Shown here piece by piece: positions 19,753 to 30,780 of a stretch of DNA of 64,000 bases (the first letter of the stretch is position 1; every line of letters begins with the position of its first letter). The translations under genes were made by a program, and so were the position numbers. The notes under the pieces are model-generated. The model was given only the letters and a program-made list of their open reading frames with translations, was not told the origin of the DNA and ran no database searches. Source of the stretch: Hamiltosporidium tvaerminnensis. Lineage: Eukaryota; Microsporidia; Dubosqiidae. The DNA is taken from the NCBI GenBank assembly GCA_022605425.2, contig CM061250.1, forward strand, positions 186,001 through 250,000. The letters are read 5' to 3'.

Positions 19753-20469
19753 TAAGAAACCGTCTTGGGCAATTTATAAAGATATTTATTTCTAAATATA
19801 AAAGTGTTTCTAATACAAGTATTTATATAGCAAAAAAATGAATTTTAATAGGTTTTATAGAATAAAAAATTTTAAAACTTTATTCAAATATATTTATGTC
19901 ACAGCAAATATATATGAAACAATTAACAAACCAATTACAAATAAATATTTCAATATTTAACAATATATTCAATCTGTTATAAATTAAATTTTTTGAAAAA
20001 AAAATTCTCACGAACTTGAATATTTATATTTTATTATATTCTTCTACACATAAATCAAATAAAGATGTAAAACTTATTGTCCCCGGGAGAGTAAAACAAA
20101 TATATATAAAAATTATAGAAGAACTAAAAATTATAATGTTTAACAAACTTATCGAAAGTGATGAATAAAACAACAAATTGAAACTCTTTTTTCAATATAA
20201 GACATATAGAATAATTTAATTTCAGGCAGATAACATAAATTCTGTTTTTTTCACAATATTTGAGAATAAGATCTCGAAGCAGTTTTTACAAGGCTAAAAA
20301 CCCATAATGTTTCCATTTTGCTATTCAATAAAAATTAGAAGAAAAAAACACACGATAAACATTTATAATCCAAAGAATATTTAATTACAAATATCCTTTT
20401 TATTAGAATGATTTTTCTATTCTGGTTTATAAACATAATTGAGGTAGAAATTAATATTTATAAATTTAA
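19753..20469. other. Intergenic, no gene seen
   Basis: Contains the Orc4 start-proximal C-run and otherwise AT-rich sequence without a supported frame. No repeat recognised. Confidence 0.6.
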
Positions 20470-21180
20470 TTTATATCGCATTTTTTCAAATTTAAGGATT
20501 TCAAGTGTATTCATGACCTTAGTAATTTTACGTTATATATATTCTTTAACCTCTAAGACTCCATCTGTATCTCGTAGGATGTATAAATCCCAAAGCTTTT
20601 TATTCAAAACAATTATAGAAGAGTTTTATGGACAAGAAATTACCCGGGAAACGCTAATTTCCTTTGTTTGGGGTCTTATCGTAGGAAGAAACTTATCTTG
20701 AGCTTCCAAAGACTAGCAACATTTCTTCCTACTCTACACATCCTGAACAGAATATACTTTCAGCTAATATATATCCTAGTGACTTATATGGAATTTACTT
20801 AGAGGTTCAAGTGTTATATCAGCAGGTATACCCAGTCATTTAGTACTCATGGTTTTTAAAATTATATGTTTTTTTTTTATATCTTCCAGGTGCCGAGTCT
20901 CTGTATCGGTGTAACGAAGCCTCTAAGCCTTTGGTGGTAATTACATACAATCAAAACTATAAATTCTAATCTAGTTACATAAAAAACTACGAGTTTTTCT
21001 GGAAAAAAGGTTACTCTTTTTTGTTGATAAGCTTCTTCTATAAAATTTCCCATGGAAGAACCGAAAGCTAGTGTGGTTTTAATTCAAGTTAAAATCAAAA
21101 TAGGGATTTCAAGCTCCTATTTTTTCCAATCGTTGTCGAATAAAAGGTTTTTAATGTGGTAATACTTCTCTACATCACTT
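20470..21180 (-). mobile_element. 726-bp repeat family, decayed reverse copy
   Basis: On the plus strand it shows, in reverse-complement order, TTCATGACCTTAGTA, CTCCATCTGTATCTCGTAGG, CAAAGCTTTTTATTC, TTCCTACTCTACACATCCTG, ATATCAGCAGGTATACCC, TAGTTACATAAAAAACTACG, CCATGGAAGAACCGAAAGC and AATGTGGTAATACTTCTC. These match the 3' to 5' order of the copy at 50.4-51.1 kb. Many substitutions and indels; an old insertion. It ends about 400 bases upstream of the Spc25-like gene. Confidence 0.75.
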
Positions 21181-21584
21181 TAGAATCAAATAAAAAAAAA
21201 TAAAAATTCAAGTGTCATTCATAGGTTTGCTATAGATATTAAAAAGGCTGATTTTTTCTTAAATTTATTGCCGTTTCAAAACCATAGAGATAAATCAATC
21301 CTATACCTGATACAAATAACGTTAGATTTATTTCCTTAGCAGGAATCGAAAAAAAATAAGTAAAAATTAAAAACCATCTTCAAGTATTTTAATTCTAATA
21401 TTTATATGGCTTGAAGAATTAAAAAGGTAAAAGGTTATGCTAGTCAAATTATTTTGTTTTTAGCAATATAAACACCATAATATTGTTTAAATACATCGAA
21501 ATAAAACGTCAGTTAAAAAATTTTTACTTTTAAAAAAAGTTGTCTTAAATTTTTTACATTTAAATAATTCTTAGGTCACCCTAA
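21181..21584. other. Spacer upstream of the Spc25-like gene
   Basis: AT-rich, no other gene. The last bases, TCACCCTAA before ATG, carry the C-run that supports the start. Confidence 0.6.
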
Positions 21585-22178
21585 ATGGTTCATAACGCTT
21601 TCGAAATACCTTTAAATTCTCTTAACGATTTTATAGTTAGTTATGAATTTCATATTCCCACAAATTTAATCCAAAAACTTAAAGAAATTCATTTTTCTTT
21701 GCAAGAAACTATCAAGAAGAACGAATTATGTCTAGAAAATAAAGAAAATGTTATTAAGAACAACGATGATAATGGCGGTTTTTTAAAAGAAGAATTTGAA
21801 AATAATTTTAATAAAATTTCTAAAGAAAAAGAAAATTTAGAAAACAATTTGTTACAAAACAGTATTAATAATAAAAATGATTCTATGATTGAATTAAGAA
21901 CTTTATTGGCTAAAATGTATTTAGTGACCAAATCAATGCTTGGATATGAAATAACATTCAACGAAAACAATGTTATTCTACATTCATCCTATGCTTTTGA
22001 TGATGAAGATATTTTTGTTTTCGAAATTGATGATAATAATAGCTGTACACTTAAAAGCAATGAGTTTGTGGCTAATTGGAAACGTGAAATAGACTTATAT
22101 TTATTAAATGGTAAATCTGTACCGGCATTTCTATCAGCAGTTACTCTTGAATTATATAATCAAAAAACTTATGGATAA
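21585..22178 (+). CDS. Coiled-coil protein with Spc25-like globular end (kinetochore Ndc80 complex)
   Basis: Probable Spc25, the Ndc80-complex subunit that tethers microtubule-binding heads to the inner kinetochore. Residues about 30-115 are a charged coiled coil. Residues 118-197 resemble the Spc25 RWD fold: MLGYEITFNENNVILHSS, then DEDIFVFEIDD (family: a beta strand with F-x-F-x-L), a loop, a helix (FVANWKREIDLYLLNG) and a final helix SVPAFLSAVTLELYN matching the family's F-x-x-FL-x-x-x-R ending. Length 197 is near yeast Spc25 (221). The start is well placed, with CCC at 21579-21581. The evidence is the order of coiled coil and small C-terminal domain rather than high identity; Spc24 or another RWD kinetochore protein (Csm1, Mcm21) are alternatives. 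Confidence 0.5.
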   Translation: MVHNAFEIPLNSLNDFIVSYEFHIPTNLIQKLKEIHFSLQETIKKNELCLENKENVIKNNDDNGGFLKEEFENNFNKISKEKENLENNLLQNSINNKNDSMIELRTLLAKMYLVTKSMLGYEITFNENNVILHSSYAFDDEDIFVFEIDDNNSCTLKSNEFVANWKREIDLYLLNGKSVPAFLSAVTLELYNQKTYG

Positions 22179-24774
22179 TTAAATATTGAAGATCTTCTTA
22201 TATTTTAGTTTTTACATAATTAAAATGATTTTAAATGAATAAAAGTTGGATTTATAGATTTGTTTGGAATTTATATTTTATTTATTAGTATCTATGAATT
22301 TTCTTGCTATCAAATTATCAAAACAAAATTTAAATCTTATAATATTTATAGTACTTTGAATTTTTATTTGGTTTATAAAATAGGTTGAAGTTTTATGAAG
22401 ACTAGAAAGGAGAAGAGATTTTTTTAACGAAAATATTTTTCATTACCTTGTAACAAATTTGTTATAATATCCATATCTAAATAAACCCTTTTAAAAAAAA
22501 TCCACTCGATTTAATTTAAAGTTCCAATGGTTTCATAAATTGGTTACTTCGAATGCACTGCGGTGATTCTTGCTAAAAATATATTATTAGGTCTAATAAT
22601 TCAACTTAAGCCTATTCTTAAATTTATGTTTTGTTTTAAACCATTTAAATGTCCTCAAAAATTTTAAATTACGTTTACATGAATATTTGATGGATTATGA
22701 TACAAAATTTGTTGAATGATTCACATAATCATAAGAAAACCCTTGGTTCTCTCTATATATTGATAGTCATGAATAGTATGTATCAGTATAGATTCTAACT
22801 CTCAAAGAATTGGATTCATAAACAGCAGTGTTTAATACGCTCACTGTTCTAATTAGAAGAATTTGCATATTCACCTTCTTCACTGTTCTTGAAATAGCCT
22901 AAACACTCATTGTTGATCAAAAAGACGATCTCTATTGTAATTTTTCCTGCCAATAAATGTTTCTACTATTCAAATACTTTCCCAGTTTCACCAATTTTTT
23001 CGAATGAATAAAAACAATTGTTCTATATTAGCAATCTCGGGTTCTTAATAAAGTCTGCTATGGTTGCATCTGAAAAATCTTGCATTAATCTGATGGGATT
23101 ATATGAAAATTTAAATATAAATACCTAAAAATATGAATTTTACTATGGATTGCATCTCGGGGGTTTCAATTACATTGAAATATCATTGAGTATATTTTTT
23201 ATCCCAAAACGAACAGCGGAAAATATTCTTTCCTAGAGAAAAAATTAGGCCGATTATAGAGTCCTATTAGAATCAGAAAAATAAGTTAGCAAGCCAGATT
23301 GTTCTAATGGAAACTGTTCTTCTGGGTCACTGTAATTTTTTATTTGCATTTTGAAGAATTCGATAATTACATCTCCGCATTTTACAATATACATATGAAC
23401 AAAAAATTTACTCGCTTTTAAGTTGAAAATTTAATGCAAAATTTAAATCTTTATAAAAATTGTATATATTTTACCATATTTTAATTAATTAATTTAAAAT
23501 TCGGGCTGAGATAGAATAACGGGTTTAAAACCTATCTTGTTGGCCAAGAGTGAGTGAAGTTGCTATGAAATCATTTTTGACATTTTTGTAAGATATAAAC
23601 CATTGTAACTATACGCCAATCTCCTATCATTTCGAATTACAACATATTTAAATAAGCAACTGAAAATGCCTAGTTTTCCGTTCTCTAACCTGAGAAGTAA
23701 CGCCGAATAGAACAATAGATAAGTAAGACAGATTTCAAATTTGCCAATTAAGAGTAAAAAATTGTTCTTCCCTAAAATTTTTTACCCTTTTAGACTTGAT
23801 CGAAAGTTCAACTGAACTTCTTTTAGTATTATTATTACAAAAAAGCCTTAATCTCATCAAAAATATTGTTTTCAGAAAAATTATTTTCTATTTTATAGAT
23901 AAATACCTTTCCAGAAATCTAAAACGTAATTATTGTAAAACTATTTTCTAAATAACTATTAATCGGGTTTTAATTAAGCATATTTTCAACTTTTCTATTT
24001 AATATTTGAAGAAATCTAAGAAATAATTTGCCATGAATATACCGTTAGCGTGTTTATTCCTCGTCCAAATAGAATGTAAAATGATATCTCTATTATATAT
24101 CAAATGTTTACATTTGATTGTAATCTAAAATACTCAAATAAACATCTATATGTCTTTGCATTTCCTTGATGCGTATTTCTTTTCGGTCTTCATGATAATC
24201 TTACTTCGTAATATTAAACGATAAGGCTTTTTTTTGATAATTCTTATAAACTGATTTTAATGTAAATTTAAATTTGTTTTTAATCTTGCTGTTAAAAGTT
24301 AAAAAAATCATTATCTTTATACATTTTATATATTTTGTCGTCTAAAAAGAAAATTTATCGTGTTGTCTTAATATGCATATTAAAATTATTTGTATTGATA
24401 CTTCGATACTATCCATATGAATACTAGAGATTAATGCGGTTCTTATGTGTGATTTTTATTATTAATACGAATTTTTTTCGCGATTTTTATTTAGTAGTTT
24501 AAAATGAAGGAAAAGCCTAAACTCTCTAATAATAAAGATAAAGAGTATATAAATCTCATCGAAACGGGCTATATAATTTAGAGTCAGATAGTAGGAAACT
24601 ACACATTCAATAAAAATCAAGCCTCTATATATGAAAATAAAAGTTTATTTTAATACAAGAAAAACTTAATCTAGCGTTCTCACCGTATTCTATGTTATTT
24701 TACATGTGCTATCTATATTCTAGATAATAATTTACCTCATATTATATTCGCTCTGTATTCTTAGAGGGTTTTTC
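22179..24774. other. Long non-coding stretch
   Basis: About 2.6 kb with no supported gene. On the minus strand 22750-23010 gives short coding-like pieces (TIEIVFLINNECLGYFK) broken by stops, perhaps an old transposase or gene relic that I cannot name. No copy of the other repeat families was seen. Confidence 0.55.
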
Positions 24775-26232
24775 TAGCAATATGATATCTTTGCAATCAA
24801 TTCCATAATTATTCGATCAATATAATGCTCCTTGCAATCGATATAGTAAATATTTTTAGCAAATAAAAATTTGCTCCCATGTCAAACTTTTTTTTACAGG
24901 TCAAAATACCAACGAGAACGAATATCGTTTGCATATCGGTGAACCACCAGAATGTATAGAGGGAGGAAATAATAATGGTTTGAAGTATCTTGCGGAAACA
25001 CCGTAATCACGAGATAAAATTCCCCACTAACCAACATTCCAACTCTGAGGAAACAAATAGTTTCAAATGATGATCGAGAATCCATAATTGCAAAGACATT
25101 AGAGGGTCATTATATTTTTGCAATTGCCTCGAATTTCTCGAATAAATTACAGAGGGTTAATAGTGTTGTTCTACGATATTTAAAAACCTGCCTGGCATTT
25201 GCCAAGAAAAAAGAGGTGGGAATGAGCTCTCAATGTTAACTTTGGATCAAAGAGAGCTTACTAACCTATGTTGATTTGGAATGTACAAAAATCCTGCGTT
25301 AGTTTGCAGAATGAATCAAAACTACATTTAATGTTAATATGTATACAAGTACAATTGACCGCGCACTAAGGGGGTTCCAACGCATCCTAAAGCGTGTAAC
25401 ATTGGAGCCTGAGCGTAGAAATTAACCTTTTACGACTGATATCAGGACCAATTACATACTAAGTTTTTGTGAGTTGAGGTTGACAACGAGGACAAAAACT
25501 TTGTCTTTTTAGATGAAGTTAGGTTTGCGGTACTAAAACACCCCAATAGAGACTGTAATATAAGTGGCGCTTCGGAATACATATTTGTGACTGCAGACCG
25601 AAGTAGAAATATTTTGGTGGTCGCATCAATAACAAATATGGTATGAATATAATAAGATTCATGAGAGAGTCGAAAATAGAGAGGAATTCAAATTATCCAT
25701 TAAGAAGATTTATGAAAGTTGATAACGGTATGGAATGTGAGTCTTATCTTTATATAGACGATGCGAGAATTCATCCCATCGTGGATTGAATGATTATGAA
25801 GAAATTGCCTCGTATCGAATAATATACCTTTTTATCTACGCTTCTTTTTTTAATCCAATTGAGAATGTATTCTCAGGCTATTAAAATAAGGTTTTTAAGG
25901 GGTTTCCAGTACCGAGCCTCAGTTGAGAATATTAACTTGTGAAAATTTTGATGAGATCAAGAGAAAATTGTAGTTCCTTTTATCGAAAAATGTTAGGGAA
26001 CTTGCAGAAGGCTGAAGTAGGACAAGTAATTCTTGAATAATAAATTCACTGTACAATTTATACTTTTATTTTTTAAATTTTTACTTTTTAAAAATATTTA
26101 TTATATTGATTGCAAATATTCTGATAGGGATTGCAAAAAATATGATATTAATCGAAGAATTATGATTCAATTTCAAGGATTATGATATTAATCGAAAAAT
26201 CCTATATTGTGCTAAAAATATCATATTTTTTA
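24775..26232 (+). mobile_element. Tc1/mariner-type transposon relic with long inverted repeats
   Basis: Both ends carry related inverted sequence. The left end reads TA-GCAATATGATATCTTTGC, ATTATTCGATCAATATAAT, TTGCAATCGATATAGTAAAT. The reverse complement of the right end reads TA-AAAAATATGATATTTTT, TTCTTCGATTAATATCATAT, TTGCAATCAATATAATAAAT. The outer limits fall on TA (24775-24776 and 26231-26232), the target of this superfamily. The right repeat is longer because of an internal duplication of the CGATTAATATCATA segment. Between them lies a decayed DDE transposase. Confidence 0.7.
24898..26040 (+). pseudogene. Decayed DDE transposase (IS630/Tc1/mariner superfamily)
   Basis: Catalytic blocks can be read in different frames. 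DNEDKNFVFLDEVRFAV (about 25475-25530) holds an Asp of the DDE triad, followed by VTADRSRNILVVASITN. Then SYLYIDDARIHP (about 25745) matches the (M)DNARIHH block, and NPIENVFS (about 25858) matches the LNPIENVF block before the last acidic residue. Stops and frame changes occur between and within the blocks, so it cannot make an active enzyme. The 5' part (24900-25200) is more decayed. It is enclosed by the inverted repeats of the element. Confidence 0.8.
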
Positions 26233-28465
26233 GCAGATAAATATTTTTCACCTAAAAGGAAATATTGAATCATAAATTTTGAATCCTTTGAAATTCGACT
26301 TGTAACAATCCAAATATACTCATCAAATAATAGAATATATCAATATAATGATAAATATTAGAAGTAATTATTACATTAAAAAACTTCTGACTTAGATTGA
26401 AGAAATGGTTTGTTCGCCATAAATGAGTGCTTGTTGGTTGTAATCTGCCATCTCTATCAAATTTAAGTTTTTTATACATTTTAGATTTCTTATCGCTGTA
26501 GAAGCACTGTTTGGTGGCTGCCCTTTCTTTGTAGATGAACCAATTTAATGTAAAATAAAATTTATTTTTATACTTAGGGTTATGCCTGATGTATGTTATG
26601 AAAGAAATCAAGATTTTAACCAGGGAAGAGTATATTAATTGATACTCGGCTCATCCCCTGCTAAAAAATTCTTAGATCAAATAATGCTCTAATTAACCCT
26701 AAAATATAACATGTAAAGTAGATAGGATTTAATAAGTGTGGAATATTTTCTTGTTTATTTCTTTCTCTATAGACGGAACACTATCCCCAAGTGAATTAGG
26801 CATTGTTAAGTTATAGGCTTTCAAAGCCTTTTTCTTTTTAATGATTAGATTCCAGCTCATTTCTAAAGTGTAGAATATACTTTTCTAATATGTCTTATTC
26901 AATGTTTGCCACAAATTTACATTAATTTTTTCTGTTTACGCAGTTATTTAAAAAGCCAGGGTTAAGATCTAAATAAATTAAATTTTCAATGTATTATTTT
27001 ATGATATTATCTATTGAAGTTTATGCTTTAAATATCTACTTTTCGAAACTAAATCCTTCCAGCGTTTTTCTTTTCAAGGCAACTCTCCTTTGCGCCGCAT
27101 ATCTATTTTCATATACATTTTATAGTTTTGATTGGTTTTCAAGCAGATCAACGCTGTTAGATTCAGGGATAAACTAATATCTTAATTACTGGAATCCTTG
27201 ACTAAAAAAAATAAATTTACAAGATTCTTAAGATAAACAAGTCATATAAATAATATAAATATAGATCATTCTGTTTAAGATTTTAAAATTTTTTTGGAAG
27301 AATTTTAAAAAAACTTACCATTTGATTGTGTATTTATCTAAAGTTTTAAAAGCTTTATTGAGATTATAGTAAGAACTTAAATATAGACTTACTAAAAAAC
27401 TAGTTTTACTATTTTTTTAATAGAATAATATTCTAAATAATTTTTGGAGGGAAATATTAATAGATTTAAGATATATGTTTATAAATATCTGCTTGGTTTT
27501 ATAAGCAAGTTAAATCTAACTTCTTTAAACCAGAAAACCTTATATTAAGTGTTAAATATCTATTATATTATGCCCTGAGAAAATAGATAAGTTCATAGTA
27601 ACTTAAATTGCATGATTTTGTAAATTAAGACTCATTAGGTTCAGAGAGCCAACTTTATAGTGATACTCTAGGTATATTTTTTTTTACCGCTTTGATAATA
27701 TTTAATATGTATCACGAAATTCTTTGTTATAATCACATATAAACTATTTCTAACATAAAAACATGGTAAATGTGAGATATGTGAACAAATATAAATTTTA
27801 GCTAGATCTCTTTATAAATTCAAGATTTATCTCCATTTCAAATTCCTTTAACCAGCTTTTTTAGGAATATTAAAAATTATATTAAGAAAAGCAAATGTTA
27901 AAGCAGTTCATACGCTCTTTCTGGTTTCTAGGACATCATACATTTTTGTTGCAGGCTAAAAATATTTCATTTAAAAGTCACATTTAACCTAAATTTCTGT
28001 GTCTTACTAAGTCTGAATAATTTGTAAATGCAATTGTACGAACTTTTATCTTTACATAATGAAATATCTTAAATAAAAAAAACTTTATAATGTATTAAAT
28101 TAGATATTCGTTTAATTAAAAAGTTTGGCAATTTTTTAAATTAATTTAATTGTTTGCTTTTTCATAAATAAATTTCTTGTAAAAGATTGTAAAAAACCGA
28201 AAAATATTGCTTTTTATGATTGTATATTAAGATTTCATTCATTATATATGGTAAGTTATATTTTGGATTTTTATTGCAAGATTTTGCAGTTGAATTTATC
28301 TGATAGTTAAATTAATTGCAAACAAATGTATAAAGTTTAAAGGCATAAAGAATATCAAATATCATTTTATACATTTCCTTGGCAAAAATAATATTTTGAA
28401 AAAAGACTATAAATAAATGTAAAGAAAAAAATATAAGCAAATCTCTTTAATTTCTTATTCTACTT
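26233..28465. other. Long non-coding stretch
   Basis: No supported gene. A 113-codon frame on the minus strand (26270-26611) lacks an ATG at its head and has no C-run, and a 62-codon frame at 26989-27177 is mostly hydrophobic by AT-bias; neither is called. An AT-rich decay landscape like the rest of this half of the window. Confidence 0.55.
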
Positions 28466-28600
28466 TTAGTCCTCTATTTCGGACTCTTGTTCAAATCTTC
28501 CTCCTTCACAAATTTTTATAATCATAAAAGCAATATAGTTATAAGCCTTAAATTTGTCGTTTTTGTCAATATCAAATTCAAAATCTTTTATTTTAACCAT
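28466..28600 (-). other. Overlapping -1 frame that looks like the tail of the 28.6-kb membrane protein
   Basis: From ATG at 28600 the frame reads MVKIKDFEFDIDKNDKFKAY, then NYIAFMIIKICEGG, then RFEQESEIED and a stop, 44 codons. Composition is charged and codon use natural, unlike random AT-rich frames. It overlaps the last codons of the upstream frame in the -1 phase. Either a one-base sequence change separates it from the membrane protein, or ribosomes shift -1 at the T-run, or it is a separate small protein. It has no C-run before its ATG, which argues against independent translation. Confidence 0.4.
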
Positions 28601-29166
28601 ATTCCTAGTACAATGATGAAAAAAATATGATATCCATATAATATAACTCTTTTTTCCTTTTTTATGTTAATAAAAATATGATAAATAGAGTTATGTATGA
28701 ATTCTTGCTTTAAATTTATTGCGATGCAATCTGCTATTTGTTCTAAAATTTTTAAATTGTTACGTATTTTAGATGTTTGGTTTTGTTCTAATAGCGAAGC
28801 AAGATGGTTTTTAAAGGATGAAAATTTTTCAAACTTTAAATGAGTAATATAGATAAGTTCTTTTGGATGGTCCGATTGTGAAACATAATCCTTAATTGTT
28901 GTCTTTCCTACCTTTAAAAAATTATCTATAACACTTTTATCTTGTTTAGGATCAATAATAAAAAATGAAAAATAATTTACGTAACCTCCCCACGTAAAAC
29001 AAGCTAGTTGTGATTCTTTGAGTGCCCTTAGTTGATTTTTATATTTAAAAGCTTCGAAATCTTTTTTATACTCGGCTTCAAAACTTTCAGATGCACTACT
29101 GGCTTTTATGTATGAAAAAATAATTGCCATCGCAAAAACTAATGAAGAACTTTTTCGCATTTTCAT
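28588..29166 (-). CDS. Unknown secretory-pathway protein with signal peptide and C-terminal membrane segment
   Basis: I do not recognise the family. Residues 1-26 (MKMRKSSSLVFAMAIIFSYIKASSA) have the basic, hydrophobic and small-residue parts of a signal peptide. Residues 27-165 are a hydrophilic, mainly helical domain with cysteines at ACFTWGG and ADCIAINL. Residues about 173-191 (VILYGYHIFFIIVLGIWLK) form one membrane span, giving a type I topology with a lumenal or exterior domain. The frame then stops, but a second frame directly overlapping it (28466-28600) reads like a cytosolic tail. The switch would be a -1 shift at a T TTT TTC heptamer about 35 bases before the stop. The start has only CCAATCC nearby, a weak version of the C-run. 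Confidence 0.6.
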   Translation of the reverse strand: MKMRKSSSLVFAMAIIFSYIKASSASESFEAEYKKDFEAFKYKNQLRALKESQLACFTWGGYVNYFSFFIIDPKQDKSVIDNFLKVGKTTIKDYVSQSDHPKELIYITHLKFEKFSSFKNHLASLLEQNQTSKIRNNLKILEQIADCIAINLKQEFIHNSIYHIFINIKKEKRVILYGYHIFFIIVLGIWLK

Positions 29167-30239
29167 GGATTGGAATTTAAAAATTTAATTTAAATAATTA
29201 ACTTTTTGTTTTTACACAAGAAACCAATGAAATCAAACATAATTACAGCTGTGTGATATATAATTTTCACATGTCATTTTTATAAAAAATAAAATTCGAA
29301 TTTCATTGGTAGCTTTTTCCCTACAAAAAATCATCACATAATTTTATAGGTCTTTATATATTTCTGCTGTCATACAATCTCTTGGGCATACAACTCCCTT
29401 AATTTCCATATAGATTTTAATTGGTTTAAAAAAGTTATGAGAGGAAACAGAAATATCAAGAATAAACATCAATTTGACTTAAAAGGATTTTTCGTCTCAC
29501 ACCTGTTTTACAGATCTATCTGTCAGAATATTATTTCTTAGACAAAAATTTTGTAAATATGTCAAAATATTCCCTTTTACCGTAAGCCATAAGATCCTCC
29601 ATAATTTCTTAAAAGTTGATGATCAATTTCGTATTTTCTTTGATTCTAGATATTAAAGTAAAAAGGAATAATGAAATAGATTATAATTCACCAAATATAA
29701 ATAAAGAATTTAAATTTTTAAACAGTATTGTAGTAGTTAATATTTTATTTTTTGAAATTTTTATTAAAATATTAAAGCGATGTCATATATACGTAGAGCC
29801 GTAAAAAATAATAGTTTGATTGTATCAATCACAAAATATATAAAAAAATATATTGGATTGCATGATTTTTTAATCATCTTAAAAATTTTACAATTCCTTT
29901 TTTAAACTTAATAATGCTGTAATTTTATTGAAATTTTTTATTTTCCGTCGAAAACAATCGTTTCCCGGTAAAAAAAAACATTAATATTAAATCTTTTGAG
30001 CTAGCAGTATTTATTAGATTTAAATATCTGCTTGGATATCATCTTCGTATTGAATATAATCTTTAAGAAAGAACTAATAGTATAATATAATAAAATAGAA
30101 AGTTTCGGTAACTATCTAGGTTTTAGAAAAAAAAATATAAAATAGATGATGAGGTCAATAAATATCCAATATTTTGAACCGTAACCTTTAAATATTCTTT
30201 TTATAGCATATATTCAGTCCTAAACAATCATAGAGTAGT
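29167..30239. other. Intergenic, no gene seen
   Basis: About 1.1 kb of AT-rich sequence without a supported frame or recognised repeat. Confidence 0.6.
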
Positions 30240-30780
30240 GTAATCAGAATAAATTGATGATTTAAAATACCTAGATTACAGAGTTTTTCCTCAAAAAGGT
30301 TTCTATACCCCATTTACTGAGCACCACATTCCGGTGTTGATTAATGTCTGATGGAATATGTGATTAAAAATTTAAAATCACGTTTACTCTTCCTCTCCTC
30401 AAGACTAGCAGCCTTCTTATTTACATTTCAACTTCAGAACGGAATATATTTTTAACTTAAATTTATATCGACAACTAACATAGTGGTTATCTGCCTGTTT
30501 CAATATCATAGTAACAGATATAATCTGCAACTCTGCTTTTATAAATTAGAAAGTATTTTTTCCGTATAGAAAAGTATAAATATTACAATATAAATGCACA
30601 AGGCATAATACCATGCTTTTATGTGGCAACGACTTACAATTGAAAATTGTTTCAATTTAAGTAAACAAAACTACAAATTAACTTTGCAAACAAAGTTTTC
30701 ACTGTTTTTAGATCTTTCTCTTCGTATATAACTTCCGTAAAACAGTAGATGATATTCAATCGGTTTGAATTTTGAAAAAC
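30240..30780 (-). mobile_element. 726-bp repeat family, strongly decayed reverse copy
   Basis: In plus-strand order it keeps CAGAACGGAATATATTTT, a 5-10 base block near GTGGTTATCTGCCTGTTT, ATCATAGTAACAGATATAAT-CTGCAACTCTGC and CCATGCTTTTATGTGGC-AACGA. These occupy the same relative places as CTGAACCCAATAAACTTCT, GTCATACCAACAGGTATAAC-CTGCTACTTAGC and CCATGCTTTTACATGGCGATTA in the 50.4-kb copy. Ends are not definable. Confidence 0.5.

Noticed and set aside
26270-26611. 113-codon minus frame
   Set aside because: Starts at TTG, no C-run, no recognisable motif; part of the decayed landscape next to the mariner relic.
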